This document shows, piece by piece, positions 22,441 to 34,984 of a stretch of 64,000 nt of DNA. Origin of the DNA: Apus apus (taxonomy: Eukaryota > Chordata > Aves > Apodiformes > Apodidae); assembly GCF_020740795.1 (NCBI RefSeq), contig NC_067295.1, positions 3,844,501 to 3,908,500 on the forward strand. Direction: 5' to 3'. The notes under the pieces are model-generated. The model was not told the origin of the DNA. It made no database searches and saw only the letters and a program-made list of their open reading frames with translations. Within the stretch, counting starts at the first letter, position 1, and every line of letters begins with the position of its first letter. The position numbers were made by a program, and so were the translations under genes.

Positions 22441-24511
22441 CTGCTGGGAGAGAGAGCAGTGACACCCCCGGGATCATCCCCTAGGGGATGCCAGGGGTCT
22501 GCAAGGGACAGATGGCACGTGGCTGGCCCTGAGCCTTCACCACCCCACGTACCACTGCGGCTCCCATGTGTTTTCCACCTGGAAAGATGCTTTCCCTGAG
22601 CAGACTGGGGGTCCCTTGACTCACTGGGAAGGAGTTTGGGTTTGGGATGATGATGATGGGTGGGGGGGGGTCCATGCAAGCCACCCTCAAGGCTCAGCAC
22701 TCACCCTGGCCCAGCTCAACACCTCACTGCCTCTCTACCAATGCCAAATGCCACCACGCTTTCCAAAAGTAATTAGAGAAATTAATGGGTGAAAACCACT
22801 CAATGGAGGGCGGCTACTGGGGAAGATTCCAGCTGCCTCAGGAAGCCCTTGCTCCCCACAGGCAGCACACACTGACTCTGGTTTATGCCCTTTGTCAGCC
22901 TTTCCTGCAGCCTTTTCAGAGAGAGGATGGGATGCAACCTGGCTTTTAAGGGGAGTGTTTAAGATCTGCCTCTCTGAGGGTCCATGGCACAGGAAGGACC
23001 CCAGCAGCACATTTGAGAGAGTCTGCACCAAATGCATCCTACAAACCACTGCCATCCTCCAGAGACCCTACCAGAGCCACCCAAGCCATAGTTGGTCCCT
23101 CTGGGGCCACCCACAGCCCCAGCCCTGGAGACCAGCCTGGGGGTCACTCTGTATTACCAGTGCCAGGCACTAGATGCCAGCCAGGCCCCATGCCTGCTGC
23201 CCACAGACCACCCAGCCAACTGGGGGGGAGGAAAAATCAATCTCCTCCAAGGCAGCAGCCTGAGGCAGACAAGGGAAGAAAAACCAATTACAGTGATTTC
23301 TCTGGTCTCCCTGCCAGACGTGGTGTTTGCAGGAGCAGAGAGGTTTCCCAGCATCTCCCTGGTTGCCAGGACAGGCTGGATGCTGAGGGACCTCAGGGTG
23401 GGTGGGAAAGGTGGTACCCACAGACCCTGTGAGCACAATCTTAGAGGCTAAAACACATCTGCTCGTTGCAGGGACCAGTGGCACAGAGCAGCACTGCCAT
23501 GGCCCAGGCCACAGTGCTGATGGGGGCCTGGATGGGGCCAGGCTGGGGGTCCCCACCCTGGTGTGGGCCCCAGGATCCCCCGTCCCCAAGCACAGCCAGT
23601 GGGACAACCCAGCAGGGCACACTTCAGCTGGGGACACTGCTCCATCCCATTGTTCATGGAGCAGCTGGCTCTGATCCCCTCCACCGAGCACCTCCCCGAG
23701 CCTGATGCTACCCCAGGCAATAAAACCCAGCGGGAAGCATCTCCTGGGATGTCAGGTAGGGCTGTTGCAGGGCTTTGCCATAGCGGGGATCCCAGTTTGA
23801 GTAGACGCCAGATGGAAGCACCTCGTCCCTACTGTGGCCCAAACTTCTGGATGCTGGAGGCAGAGCAGGACACACTGGAGGGCCACGGTGCTGGACCAGC
23901 CCTCCAGCACCAGTCCCCTCCCCTGCTCCGAGCATCCCTGCACCGCAGGAAATCGGATTTTCGCCTCTGTTTAGATTTACACCCGTCTACAGGCAGGCGG
24001 GGGGGGGGGGGGTTCGGGGGAGGGTCCTGTTGCCCCTCTGGAGAGGGATGAGAGGGGAAGGGTGGGAAGGGAGCATGGGTGGAGGGTCCTCCATCACGGC
24101 TACGGGTGGGAAGTCTCACCCGGGGACTGGGCACCCACGGGCCCGGACAGAGCAAAGAGACCACAGCCCTGCTGCACCCCTGGGGACCCCTGGGCAGGGC
24201 AGACACATTCCACCCCCCTCCCCACGCCGACCACGGCAGAGAAGCGATTTTCGCCCTGACAAAAAGGTCCCTCGACATCTCGCAAGCAGCGAAGTTGCAA
24301 TAAACGGGGGGAAAATCAATAACCCCCGTCCTCGGGCTGGAGGAGAAGCTCCGCGCTGGAGGAAGGGGGGGGACGACACGGAGCTGCCCCCGGCCGCGCC
24401 CGGGGAAGGATGCTCAGGAGCCGGGAGGGTTCAAGGGGCTCCCAGGGGGTCTCCCCACAGCTCGCCCCCCCCGCTCCCGGCCGTGCCCAACAGGTCGGTG
24501 GGGGCTCTTAC
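22441..24511 (-). other. SLC29A4: SLC29A4 5' UTR intron
   Basis: 2.07 kb, GC-rich near the promoter, with a run of 14 G at 23999-24012. No coding exon or known repeat was recognised in it. Confidence 0.55.
23999..24012. repeat. Run of 14 G
   Basis: Uninterrupted G run in the SLC29A4 5' UTR intron, flanked by further G tracts. It is likely to be a sequencing-error-prone site and a possible G-quadruplex. Confidence 0.9.
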
Positions 24512-24760
24512 CTCCCTCCGCCGATGCGGTTCTGCGGCACCGGCGCTGCCCCCGCCCCGCTCAGCACCGGCGGCCGCCGGACCCCGGCCCAGCCATGCCG
24601 GAACCTCCTCCCGGGGATGGGGCTGGGGAGGGGGAGCGGAGCGGGGGGAGAGGCCGGCAGCGAGTGCGGCGGCTGCGAGCGAGGAGCAGGGGCGGCCCCG
24701 GCCCTGCCTCCCGCCCCCCCGCATCCTCCCGCCTCCCCTTCACTCCTCCTCCGCAACCTC
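24180..24760 (-). promoter_or_regulatory. CpG island / SLC29A4 promoter
   Basis: Dense CpG and GC-rich sequence surrounds the noncoding first exon. No clear TATA box lies close to exon 1; a TATAAG occurs about 110 bp beyond the island at 24870-24865 on the - strand inside an inverted repeat. Confidence 0.7.
24512..24700 (-). other. SLC29A4: SLC29A4 noncoding exon 1 (5' end approximate)
   Basis: A strong donor read on the - strand (GGAG|GTAAGAG, GT at 24511-24510) lies in a CpG island 2.07 kb upstream of the acceptor that precedes the start codon. The intron 24511-22441 is therefore in the 5' UTR. The transcription start cannot be placed from sequence. Confidence 0.6.
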
Positions 24761-24850
24761 CCCCCCACCCCAGCTCCCTGGGTACCGGGGCTCCCCGACC
24801 CCCCACCCGCACGAAAGGTTTTTCCAATCAACAGAGCACGTTCATACCCC

Positions 24851-24886
24851 TGTCTATAGGTACCGCTTATAGACACCGTCTATAGG
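24851..24886. repeat. Inverted and direct repeat of GTCTATAGG
   Basis: TGTCTATA at 24851-24858 is the exact reverse complement of TATAGACA at 24868-24875. The 9-mer GTCTATAGG at 24852-24860 recurs at 24878-24886. It lies just upstream of the SLC29A4 CpG island. Confidence 0.85.
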
Positions 24887-25039
24887 AGCTTTAGGGGGAT
24901 TTTTGACGGCCTGGAGCTAATTGCAAAGAGAGATTAATTAGGAAGAAAGCCCTGGCAATTTCATTTAGGCTCTGAGCTTTGCAGGGACAGGGTCCTTCCC
25001 ACCCTGAGAAACGGTTTTGGCATCAGAGGGGCTGTCAGA

Positions 25040-25170
25040 GTCAGCAAGAGCTGAGGGAGGGATGGACAGATTGGAGGGATGGACAGAAACTGATGGATGG
25101 ACAGAAGAATGGGTGGATGGACAGAAGAATGGGTGGATGAATAGATGGACAGACAGAAGAATAGGAGCAG
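25040..25170. repeat. Minisatellite, unit near GGATGGACAGAAGAATGGGT
   Basis: About five diverged copies of a roughly 20-bp GGATGGACAGA-type unit, the best two adjacent at 25095-25135. Confidence 0.85.
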
Positions 25171-28100
25171 CCAGGAAGGGGGTGGGGGGCGGGCGTCACA
25201 GCAGACGCCCCCTCCCACCGAGCTGGGTGAGAGCCCAGGGGATCAGCCCCGGCAGGAAAGGTCCCATCCTGCTCACACGCCGCGGCGGCAGCTCCGGGCT
25301 GTGGATGAACAAACCAACCTCGGGCAGACAATAAACGCCGCGGTGCATAAATCAGCGCCCGGGGCCGGCGGGACGTGCCGCGGCTGCTCATGCCGGGGGA
25401 AACGAGAGAGAAAACCGGCTGAGCTCCTTCAGCCCCTTCTGCCGGGAGCCAGGCTGGGCACAGGGGTTCCCGCCAACTCATCGCGGGGAGGAAAACAGGC
25501 CAGGTGGAAATTTCCATCTTGGAAATTGCCGGGAGTTTGGATCAGAGCAAACTGGACCCCTGTGACGAGCTCTGCCCAGAGCCAGGGGCTCAGCTTCCCT
25601 TCTCCCCCCATCTTGGCTGAGCACCTGCACAGCTCAGTGCACGAATGGAAGGGGGGATTGTTTTGGGGCTGCTTAGCTTGGCTCTAATCTGATAGGACTG
25701 GGTTTACAAGACATAGTAAAACCTCACAGCACCTCACTCCCTGTGGGATGTGTGCCCTTGCCCAGACCCCATCAACCCCTGCCAGCTGCCTTGGAAATTT
25801 AAGCTAAGGAGGCGAGTGTGATGGGGGTTCCCCAGCCTCTGGTTGGCACCCAGACGGTGCGAGGGCCCTACAAAAAGAGCAGGAGGAGCTGCAGCATATG
25901 TGTGCTTGCCTTTTCACAGCCCACCAGTGAGGCCCTGCTGCCTCGGAGCTTGCCAGGCAGCATTACTCACTGCCTTCTGCAGGGGTTCTCCCCATAAGCT
26001 GGTTCTCCCTCTCTGAAGCCCCAGGTACAGAGCCACGGGTGTCCTGTAAAAGCCACCACACTCAGAGGAGCTTCTTGGCTCCCAGATGCACCTGGTGTTC
26101 CCTGAGCCATGGGGAGATGCTGCAACCAAACACCTCATGGCAAATAACAAGCCCCTGACATTTACTGTCCTGCCTAAATTTACATGAGCCACTTGGTAGG
26201 GATTTTTAAACCACACAGCCCCTAAAATCCCCATTTTTGGGGACAAGGAGGTTCCCTTTCTGCTGTTTCTGTTATGGGTGCAACAGGCCATGCTGGGGTA
26301 CCCAAAGATACTTCTATGGCTTGGATGGCTGTGGGGTCCACAGGGAGATGAACCCATCAGGAATAAACTCCCAGAGTGCTTTCCCAAGGGCAGTGTTAGA
26401 CCCAAACAACATTGTCCACCCTCCTTAGTGCTGTTGGAGCATGGGCAGGTTGAACCACCTCTGTCTGATGGGGCCATGGGCCGGGGGGGCATCCTTTAAG
26501 CTGGGCTCTCCCTGAGTTTTGCTGGGCTCTTGAATTTTTTAAGCTGGCCCTGAATAATTCAGCTCTGCTTTATTTGACTCAAGGTTAGTGAGCTCGGATG
26601 CTCCTTGAGTTTCTGCTTGACCCACTTTAACAGCCGAGGAAACCTGCCAGGCACGATGCTCTGAGGGCAAAGCTGGCACAGACACCCCTCCACACACACA
26701 GCCCCACCCCGGGGTCTCCCCCTTACACCCCCACATCACAACAGCACAACCCACAGACCATCTCTCACCCACACCACAGCTTTCCAGAGGAATTTTTGCC
26801 TCTGCCCCACGGCTTCTGGCACAAGCACGAACATCCCAGCAGCATTTCCCAGACTACAAGGAGGGATTTGCTCAGCTCCATGAACCAGTACACACCCTGT
26901 GGCTGCCTCTCCACAGCTCCTTGCTATTCAGAACCTCACCTCACTCTCCTGGAGTCCTGGTCGAACACTGATTAATCCCGCTGGGTGGAATAAGAGGCTG
27001 CTGATTCCTTTGGCTTGGAGATGTCAGATGAGGCCAGTCCAGAAATTCCGTGTATCGCTGTTTTTTTTTTTCTCTTGTCCTTCCAGCAAAGTCAGATTTT
27101 AGCAGTCATCACTGTTACAGACACGAGAAGAAGGAGAGTTTTCAGGTGTTTGCATCCCACCACACTGTCAGAAACATCAAGCATCAAATCCTTGGGAATG
27201 GTGGGAAGTGGCTGTCCCTGCTGTCCCCATCCCTGTTAGCAAAGCCAGGAGCCATCCCTTGGTTAAGGAGCACCAAAACCTGAATCCTTACCCAAACTGT
27301 GCTTACCCTGCCAGCCTGTCCTGGACTTTCCATGTCCCCTCTGTACCGGGTGGGGTGGGTGACACCACACCTGTGATTGCTGAGAGGAGGGGACCAGGCA
27401 AAGAGATGAAACACCTGAACTCTCCCCTCCCTCCATCCCCACACTCAGTGCTCCTGGGAGCACTGCACATCCATCACTTCCACTTCACAAGAAGATGAGG
27501 CCATTCCCCAGCCTGCAATTCCCTCTTGGGAATTTAAATAACATTTCATCCTTTGCATCCTTCCCCAGGATCTGCTCCCAGCACTGGCTGAACGCGCTGT
27601 GCTGGCACCGGGAACACCCTCGGCAGCGCCAGCTTTGGACAGAGAGGGTGGGGATTAACCAGGGATGTTGTCACTTGGCTGGAGTCACACTCCAGGGATT
27701 ATCAGGGCCTGTGAGGAGTAGCCAGAGAATTTGCTCAATACAAGTGGAGGGGCTTGTTGCAATCCGATTGCAGGGAACAGAAGTCCCTGGTGCTGGAGGG
27801 AGCTTGGCACTAGAGGCCACAGGGATTAACTGGGTTTTCCCCAAGCTTTGCAATAGGACTGGGATCTAAATGCTCCAGGGAGATGCAGGGGCTGAGCTGA
27901 GCATCAGCTTTGGGGTACCCAGCCTTTGTCCCAAGGCCAAGGAACAGCTTCTTCCAGGTGGATGCCCCGATTCTCCTGCAAGGGCTTACTCTGTGCGTCC
28001 CTCCTGTCCCCAAACCAGCTAACCCAGCCTGGGAGAGCTGGAGAAAACCCAGAGAGGATACCCACAGCCTTTGCGTTTCCCCTCCCTGCCTTGTTTGTTG

Positions 28101-31082
28101 GAAGAGATATGCATCCATCACTAATTAATCCAAGACGAGCTGCTAATTCATCTCCTTGATTGCAACTTTGCATAATTGCTGCACGCACAGGCAGAGCGGC
28201 AGGACAGGATGAAAAAGGAGACAATCAGTGGCAGGCGTGGAGAAAACAACGGGCGGGAAGGGCTGGATCAGTCCTCTCCCACTCACCAGGCTATTTAAAG
28301 ACCCAGATTGAGAGAAAAGATTGTTCTCTGGGAGGAGAAAACGGTGACAGCCACCCTTGGATGGGTTATTTCCCCCCACTCCATGCTGGGCTCAAAAAGG
28401 GTATTGCCAGCAGCAACAAAGCTCAAGCCCTTCTGGCACTGAGAAAACGATGAGTTCCCAGCAGTGCAGCCCCTTTGGTGATTCCCATCGTGCTACCACA
28501 CCCTGCCCTCCTGCCCATGCTTCCCTTTCTCCAGTGTCCAAGCAGTTGTTTGTAGGTTTCAGAGTGAACGCTCCAAAAAGTCAGTGAGGGCAAATACATT
28601 CCCAAGTGCTCCAGGCTTGTCCCCCAACCACTGGGTATATTAGATGTGGCCATGAAGGCTGTTAAAGGCCCCCCACTCTCCCCCAGAACAAGGCCCAGAG
28701 GACAGCAAGCCAGGTCCACCAACAAGACACTACCTCCCTGGAAAGGAAACCCACAGGGCAAGGGAGGCCAGGCAGCATAACCCAGGCCAGGGCAGTGAGC
28801 AGAGCCCCCATAGCCAACCTAAGCCCCCAGCAGCACAATTAGTGGGGAAAAACATCTGCCTTTTCTGCTGGTGACACACAGAGCTGGCCCCACAGGGGTC
28901 AGGGGCTGGGTGGGCACCCAGGGGTGATGCAGCCAGAGCCAAACAGGCAGGCAAGGTGCAAGGAAATGGATGCTGATATTGGCTTGTGGGTTTATTCTGC
29001 CACCCTCCTCTTCCTCCTCCACTTGCATCCCACCCACAGACCTTTCTCCTCACCAGCTGAACACCTCCACACCCCCCCCAACACCCCAAAACCTGAGCGA
29101 CAGGGCAGCAAACCACAGCAGACAGGTCAGCCCCACGCTCCCTCTTCGCATTTCATCTCACAAATGAAAAGAGCTGCTTTCAGCTCCAGCCTTTTCTGTA
29201 GGAAAAATGCAGCTCCCAGCCCGGGGCCCCCTTCCTCAGTCCCATGGCAAGGGCTGAAAGGGGGCTTGGAGAGGGGGGGCGGGGCTGGCTGGCCCTCCTC
29301 ACCCCTCTTAATCAGCTGGGGCATGCATGAAGACTAATGCCATCGTGAAGATTTCAGCACTATTGACACACACGGCGCGTTAAACGCCTTATGGGGGATT
29401 TGCATAAGTTTGGTGAGGGAGGAAGAGCAGGGAGAAAAGTGTTGACAATGGGAAAGTAAATGCATTAAAGTGCTTAGGAAAAAAAAAAATCTGATAAAGG
29501 AATAAACCAGTTAAGAGAATATATTACTTGTAGCCCAGTTATTCAAATCCTGCCTTATAGGAAATCCTCTTAAAGGGATCACCTGATTGTATGTTAAATT
29601 CCTAATTGAATCATAAAAGAATTATGTATTTCTTCCATAAAGGCACAGACATGGGAGCCCATGTGGATGTTAGCTCAGGGGGGGGAGTTGCAGGAGAGGG
29701 GTCCTGGAGCAGCAGCACCATCCAGGAGGGATGTGGTGGGAGATCTGGGGCCAAAAGAGGATACAGGGCAGAGAGGGATGCAGAGGGAAGGGAAAGGCTG
29801 CAGCTCCAACTGCCTTTGAGGGCAAAGCCTTGCTGGGAGGGGATTGAGGAGTGATGGTGCCCAGGGGGAGGGTGGCAGAAGGACCCGATGAACCTTCAGG
29901 GCTCCTCCAGCCCCAGTTGCTGTGACAGCATTGGGCTCAGAAAGGATGAAAAACATACCAAATGTGACTCCTGCTCCAGAGCTGGCGGGAACGCAGCAAC
30001 TCCAGCCACCCAGAATCCAGGCAAAGGGGACTTCAGGGATGTTACAGCAGCCCCTGAAGCTGCTGAGGAGCAAAGGGGGGGACCCCCAAGTCTGACTATG
30101 GGGTAACTCCACTGCTAATGCAGGTCCTACCTGAGAGGCACTGCCCCTGCTCTCTTGACCCCCAGTTTTCCCAGCCAGGGCTGAAGGTGATGCCTGCCTG
30201 GCCCCTCCTGCTGCCCTTCCATCCTGCCTCCAAGTTATAAATAAGATGCAAAAATAAAAATAAACAAGCAAACCCCATCACCTGGCAAACAAGAGGTGAG
30301 GAAGAACAGCAGGACCGCAGAGCCTGCACCGGGGCAGTGGGGGAGCAGAGAAAAAGAAACAGAAAAGCTAAAAATAGCCCTGGAAGCTGCTTTCTTCCCA
30401 GAGATCATTTTTCTACCCGGCCATCTCATTTTGTAAACAGGATTATTTATTTATTTATTTCTCCCCCTCTTTACTCTTATTTTTTTATTTTACTCAATCC
30501 TACCACTTCACCCCTCCCCACATCTCTTTAAAGACCGAGCTAAAAAAACCAACCAACCAACAAAACTAAACCAAACCACCCAAAACACACAGTGACACAA
30601 AAAAAAACAAACTCCAACCTCTTTGATTGCTCCAGCAAAGGGTTGCGTTGCTGCAGCTCTTTATAGGTAATTGAATATCCCCGAGTGCATCTGCTAATGC
30701 AAACTCTGAGCTCAATAAACGGCAGCCGCGAGCTCGGGGAGGGCAGAGGCAGCAGCTGAGAAAACAAAGCAAGCAGAGCCCAGCAAAGCGCAGCCCCGGC
30801 CAAGCTCAGGGCTGCCAGAGGCTTTTTATTAAGCAGAATTGGATTGCTGGGGCCAGGGTGAGGTCCCACTCCTGGGTGAGAGCGGGAGCTGGCAGAGAGG
30901 CAAGGTTTGCAAGGAGGTGGTTATCGAATTATCCTCACTGCAGTGCCCTTTCTGGAGCAGAGCTTGTGCACGGCAACCAGGAGAAAAGCCCCCGATTCCC
31001 AGGGGACACCCCTGTCCCCCTTAACCTGGCAGGACCCCCACGGCCTGGAGCAGCTCCAGCCACACAGAGGAGCTCGTGGTTT

Positions 31083-31380
31083 TCACAGAATCACCAAGGC
31101 TGGAAAAGACCTTTAAGATCATCCAGTCCAGCCTATGACCAGCACCACCACATCAGCTGGACCATTAAGTGCCACATCCAGCCTTTTCCTGAACACATCT
31201 GGGGATGGTGCCTCCACCACTTCCCTGGGAAGTCCATGCCAACGTTTAATCACCCTATCCTTGAAGAAGTGCTTCCTAATATCCAAACTAAGCCTCTCCT
31301 GGAGCAGCTTGAGGCTATGTCCTCTTGTCTTGTTGCTAGTTACCTGGAAAAAGAGCTGTTTGCATCTCTAGTGGTGCCTG
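31083..31380 (-). mobile_element. CR1 LINE fragment, reverse
   Basis: ACAGAATCACCAAGGCTGGA ... AAGATCATCCAGTCC ... CTTCCTAATATCCAAACTAAGCC and GGCTATGTCCTCTTGTC are standard CR1 words in reverse order. It is intergenic. Confidence 0.92.
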
Positions 31381-32289
31381 TACCTCCATCCAGCATCCTC
31401 CAGCAGCAACCAGGGAAATCAGGGACGACAGGAGCAGTTAATTTGAGCCTGCAGAGGCCATCTTTCCCTGCCTGTGTTGTTTAGTTTCCAAATAGACTTT
31501 TAATAACCAATTTCAGTTGGTAAAAAGAAATAGCTACATCCTGACCTCTTGAAATGCAAATTGCTTTTCATCCTAGGAGACAAGAAAGGCTGTTTCTATG
31601 TGAAACGCTAAAAAGGAGCGAGATAACATCTCCCGGCTGTGCTTCCCTGCTTTCATTTTCAGCTCGTGTTCGGGTGAGGAGAGAAGAGACGCTTTTTGCA
31701 GTTTCACCCCGCTTGCTGCCCAGACAGAGCGAGCACCGAGTGCTGAAGAGCTGGGGGATCCCCGTGGGGCACCTGGAGCAGACCCCTCGACCCTGATGGG
31801 GGAGGTCACAGCGCAGGGTTGGTATTTCCCTATAAACCAGACCTGCTCCAGCCTTCGGAGCACAGCAGGGGTTGTGAGGGGACCGGTGAAGCCCAGAGCT
31901 TTGCTCCCTCCTGTCAGGACTTGATTTTTGGGCTCAGTTTCAAAAGCTGCAGTACAGTTTGCTCAGGAAAGCGCGCCAGAGCAGCAGTAAGGTCAGGCAG
32001 AAAATCTTAAGATCACAGCTCAAAGCCACCACCCCTCTGCTGTGGTTCCCCCCCAGCCTGGCACAGCTGCAGATAAGCTCCTTCTCCAGCCTCCCAGCAG
32101 CTTTCCCACGCAGGAAGCTTGTGGCACACACAGCAGCCAAGAGCCCTCTGCCTCCCTGAGCAGCCGGATGAGGGCAACACAGGCCACTTACTTCATTTTT
32201 TTTTTCCTATCTTGTTCTGCTCTGAGTCACGGAGCACCAGAGCACAGAAGGTGCCCTGAGCACGCACTGAAGGTGCTGCAGAGCTGTGC

Positions 32290-32655
32290 TGCAGAGATGC
32301 TCCGGCAGGGAAGGAGCAGAGAGATGCCTTGGGAGCAGGGGGAAAGGCAGGGATGCTGCCAGGGCAGAAGGCTGGGATACTGCTGGGAAAGGAGCAGGGA
32401 CGTCCTGGAGGGCGCCAAGATGCTCCAAGAGAAGGAGCAGGGATGTGCCAGAGGGAAAAAGGCTGGGACGCTGCCGGGAAAGGGAGGAAAGAACACGGAT
32501 GAGCCAGGGGGAAAGAAGGTGGGAGGATGCTCCAAGGGACTGGGCAGGGATGCTGCGGGGGCAGAAGGCTGGGATGCTCCCAGGGAAGGGTGGAAATAGC
32601 ATGGCTGTTGCGGGGGCAGAGGCCGGGACGCCGCCGGGAAGGAGCCGGACGCCCC
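32290..32655. repeat. Degenerate GC-rich minisatellite
   Basis: Repeated words such as GCAGGGATGCTGC, AGAAGGCTGGGA and CTGCCGGGAA recur at uneven spacing of about 35-60 bp. It abuts the orphan CpG-rich patch to its right. Open frames in it are an effect of the repeat. Confidence 0.75.
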
Positions 32656-32830
32656 GCACCATCATCTAGTGGCTGCGCGGAGCCAGAGCGCGGCCCCCCC
32701 GACCCCCCCGGCCATCAGCACTGCCGCCCGTCACCGGCTCCCGCTGGGACATCGCGCCCACTGCTCTCAGATCGGAGCGGTTGATCAGCCCTGACCCGGA
32801 GGTGCCGCGGGACCCGCCGGTGAAGGACCA
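32630..32830. promoter_or_regulatory. Orphan CpG-rich patch
   Basis: CpG-dense sequence about 29 kb from the WIPI2 start and 8 kb from the SLC29A4 promoter, with no gene start recognised next to it. It may be a distal promoter or enhancer. Confidence 0.4.
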
Positions 32831-34984
32831 GGCAGGGTTTGGGAGCCCGGAGCTGGAGGGGAATAGGGGAAGGAGGGAGCTGCCTGCCCGTGGGGCACCC
32901 AGCCCCATCCAGCCAGAGGTGCTAAGCAGGTACAGGCCACGCTGGCACCCGAAGGTGACAGTCTGCACCCACCACGTGGACATGGCAGGTCCGTTCCACT
33001 GCCTCACTTGGTGCTCCCTGCCCTGGACCTGTGGAAACACCAGCCCCCCCCACCCAGAGCCTTCCTTGCCCATGCAAACAGCATCCAGAGCATCAAAATA
33101 CTGCCAAAAGCCTCTAGACCATCTTATGGACTTAATCTCTGAATCCTTTTATTATAACCTGTAACTTAATTGAACTCATTGTTAAAAAAAAAAACCTAAC
33201 AAAAAAACCCCAAGGTTCTGGAATAGTAGGCATCAGATTTCCTCGGCTCCAGGAGGTTGGGCAGAAAGCCCTCATTAGCTCATATCACACCATTCATTAG
33301 CTGAAGAAGTCCCTGCCAAGGCCCTGATAGACCCACATCCAAAACCTTTGCTGAGACCTGTCCAGGGCCAGGTTAGATGCAGTGCATGAAAGGTGCACAC
33401 TGAGGGATGGGTAAGCACTCAGCCAGGAGTGGGTGCTGCAGGAGAACAGGGGCAGGATCAGAGCAGCACTGACACTGCCTGCTGCTCTCTCAGCACCTGC
33501 TTTCTACCCCCTTCCTCTAAAAAATCAGGGATGCTGCATCCAAGGGGGCTTGCTGCAAACCAACAAAGCTGAGGTCAGCATGAGCCCACCAGAGCCATTT
33601 CACTCTCAGCATCAGACGTGGCACAGCCACAGCCCCATCAAGTTGGGATATTTCACACCAAAACTGTGTTCTTGCTCCAAGTGATTCCAGCTTGGGCTTG
33701 AGTCCCACATCATGAGTGAGGAAAAGTAGCAAAGGGTCCCAGTGCCTGGTCACTTGGGCAACCACAGTACAGCTAAACCCCAAAGCCTACTCCCTACCAA
33801 GAGAAAGCAAGCCAGGAAGAAATGCCAGCACAAGCCCATGTCTACCCTTGTAATAATATAAATAATTGGAAATGAGATTTTTTGGTTCCCCCTCCCTCAG
33901 AATTCAGGCTGAAGGGGCCACACTCCATAACAGCAGAGGCACACAAGACTGCTGACCCAAACACACCCACGGCTGCCTTCATCAGGGCTGGGTTTCACCC
34001 TTTATTTACCATTTCTCCCATGCTTGCTGGAGAGTATTCTGCTTTGCTCTCCTAGGGCAGTGGAACCTCCCAGCACATCCGTGGGTCTGGACGACCTCAT
34101 CCATCTGGGGCTCCGAGGGCAGAAGAGATGTTGGCATCACCGCTGTGGTTGGAAGTTGTTGCCACTTGGGGAATCCACCTGCAGCTTCTCTCAGATCTTC
34201 AGTTTTCTCCAGGCAGAAGACAGGAAACGTCACCAGCTGCCTGAAGAAGTTTAGAAACACTCATCTGAGCTAGCATGCTGATTTTGCCTGAAGCAAAGGG
34301 AGGTGCACAAATGGCACCAGCAGGACAGCATTGCCCCCAGAGCTAGATCAGGAGAGGGGATGTCAGCAGCTTCACAGCTGATGCCAGGCCATGAAACAGG
34401 CACCCAGGGGGACAAGGAGAGTCTCATCATCACCTGCTGCGCCACTGTCAGCAAGAGCAGAAAGGCTTTTTCTGTCTTGTCCTGATCAGAGTGTTTATCA
34501 TGGTTTTGCAAAAGGGAGGATACGTACAGAAGCAGCAGGTGCCTCCTCACCCATCCAGCTCACTCCAGATCTTCCTCCTGGGCCAGAAAGTAAGAAGCCA
34601 GAAGCTCAGAGTGACAGCACAGTGAGCAGGGTGCCTGGTTGGGAGCACTGCTTCAGATGCAACCCACAGGAAAAAGACTAAAGGAAGCTATCTAAGATCA
34701 CCCGAGGAGAGGGAGAGAAAAGCATGAGTGTGAGTCCCTTGAGAAGAGCTTGAAAGAGGAACATGAGGGAAAACGACATTTGCAAGCAAGATGTGTCAGG
34801 GAAAACAGCCTGTCCTTTCCCTGGAAACCCAAGCCAAAGGTGTCTTCTGACAGAAGCTACAAAGCACAGCTGGGACTGAGGCCTTGCTACTGCTGGTGGT
34901 TTGGGCCAGAGAGAACACATGAAGGATCACCCTGATCTTACCCTGCCCCACCTCCAAGCAGTAAACAAAAGGAAGAAGACACAA

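Noticed and set aside
24030-24872. 280-residue open frame on the + strand near the SLC29A4 promoter
   Set aside because: Low-complexity GC-rich translation in a CpG island; no homology or splice logic.
32290-32655. CRISPR-like array
   Set aside because: The repeats are degenerate and unevenly spaced with no unique spacers, in a vertebrate genome; it is a minisatellite.
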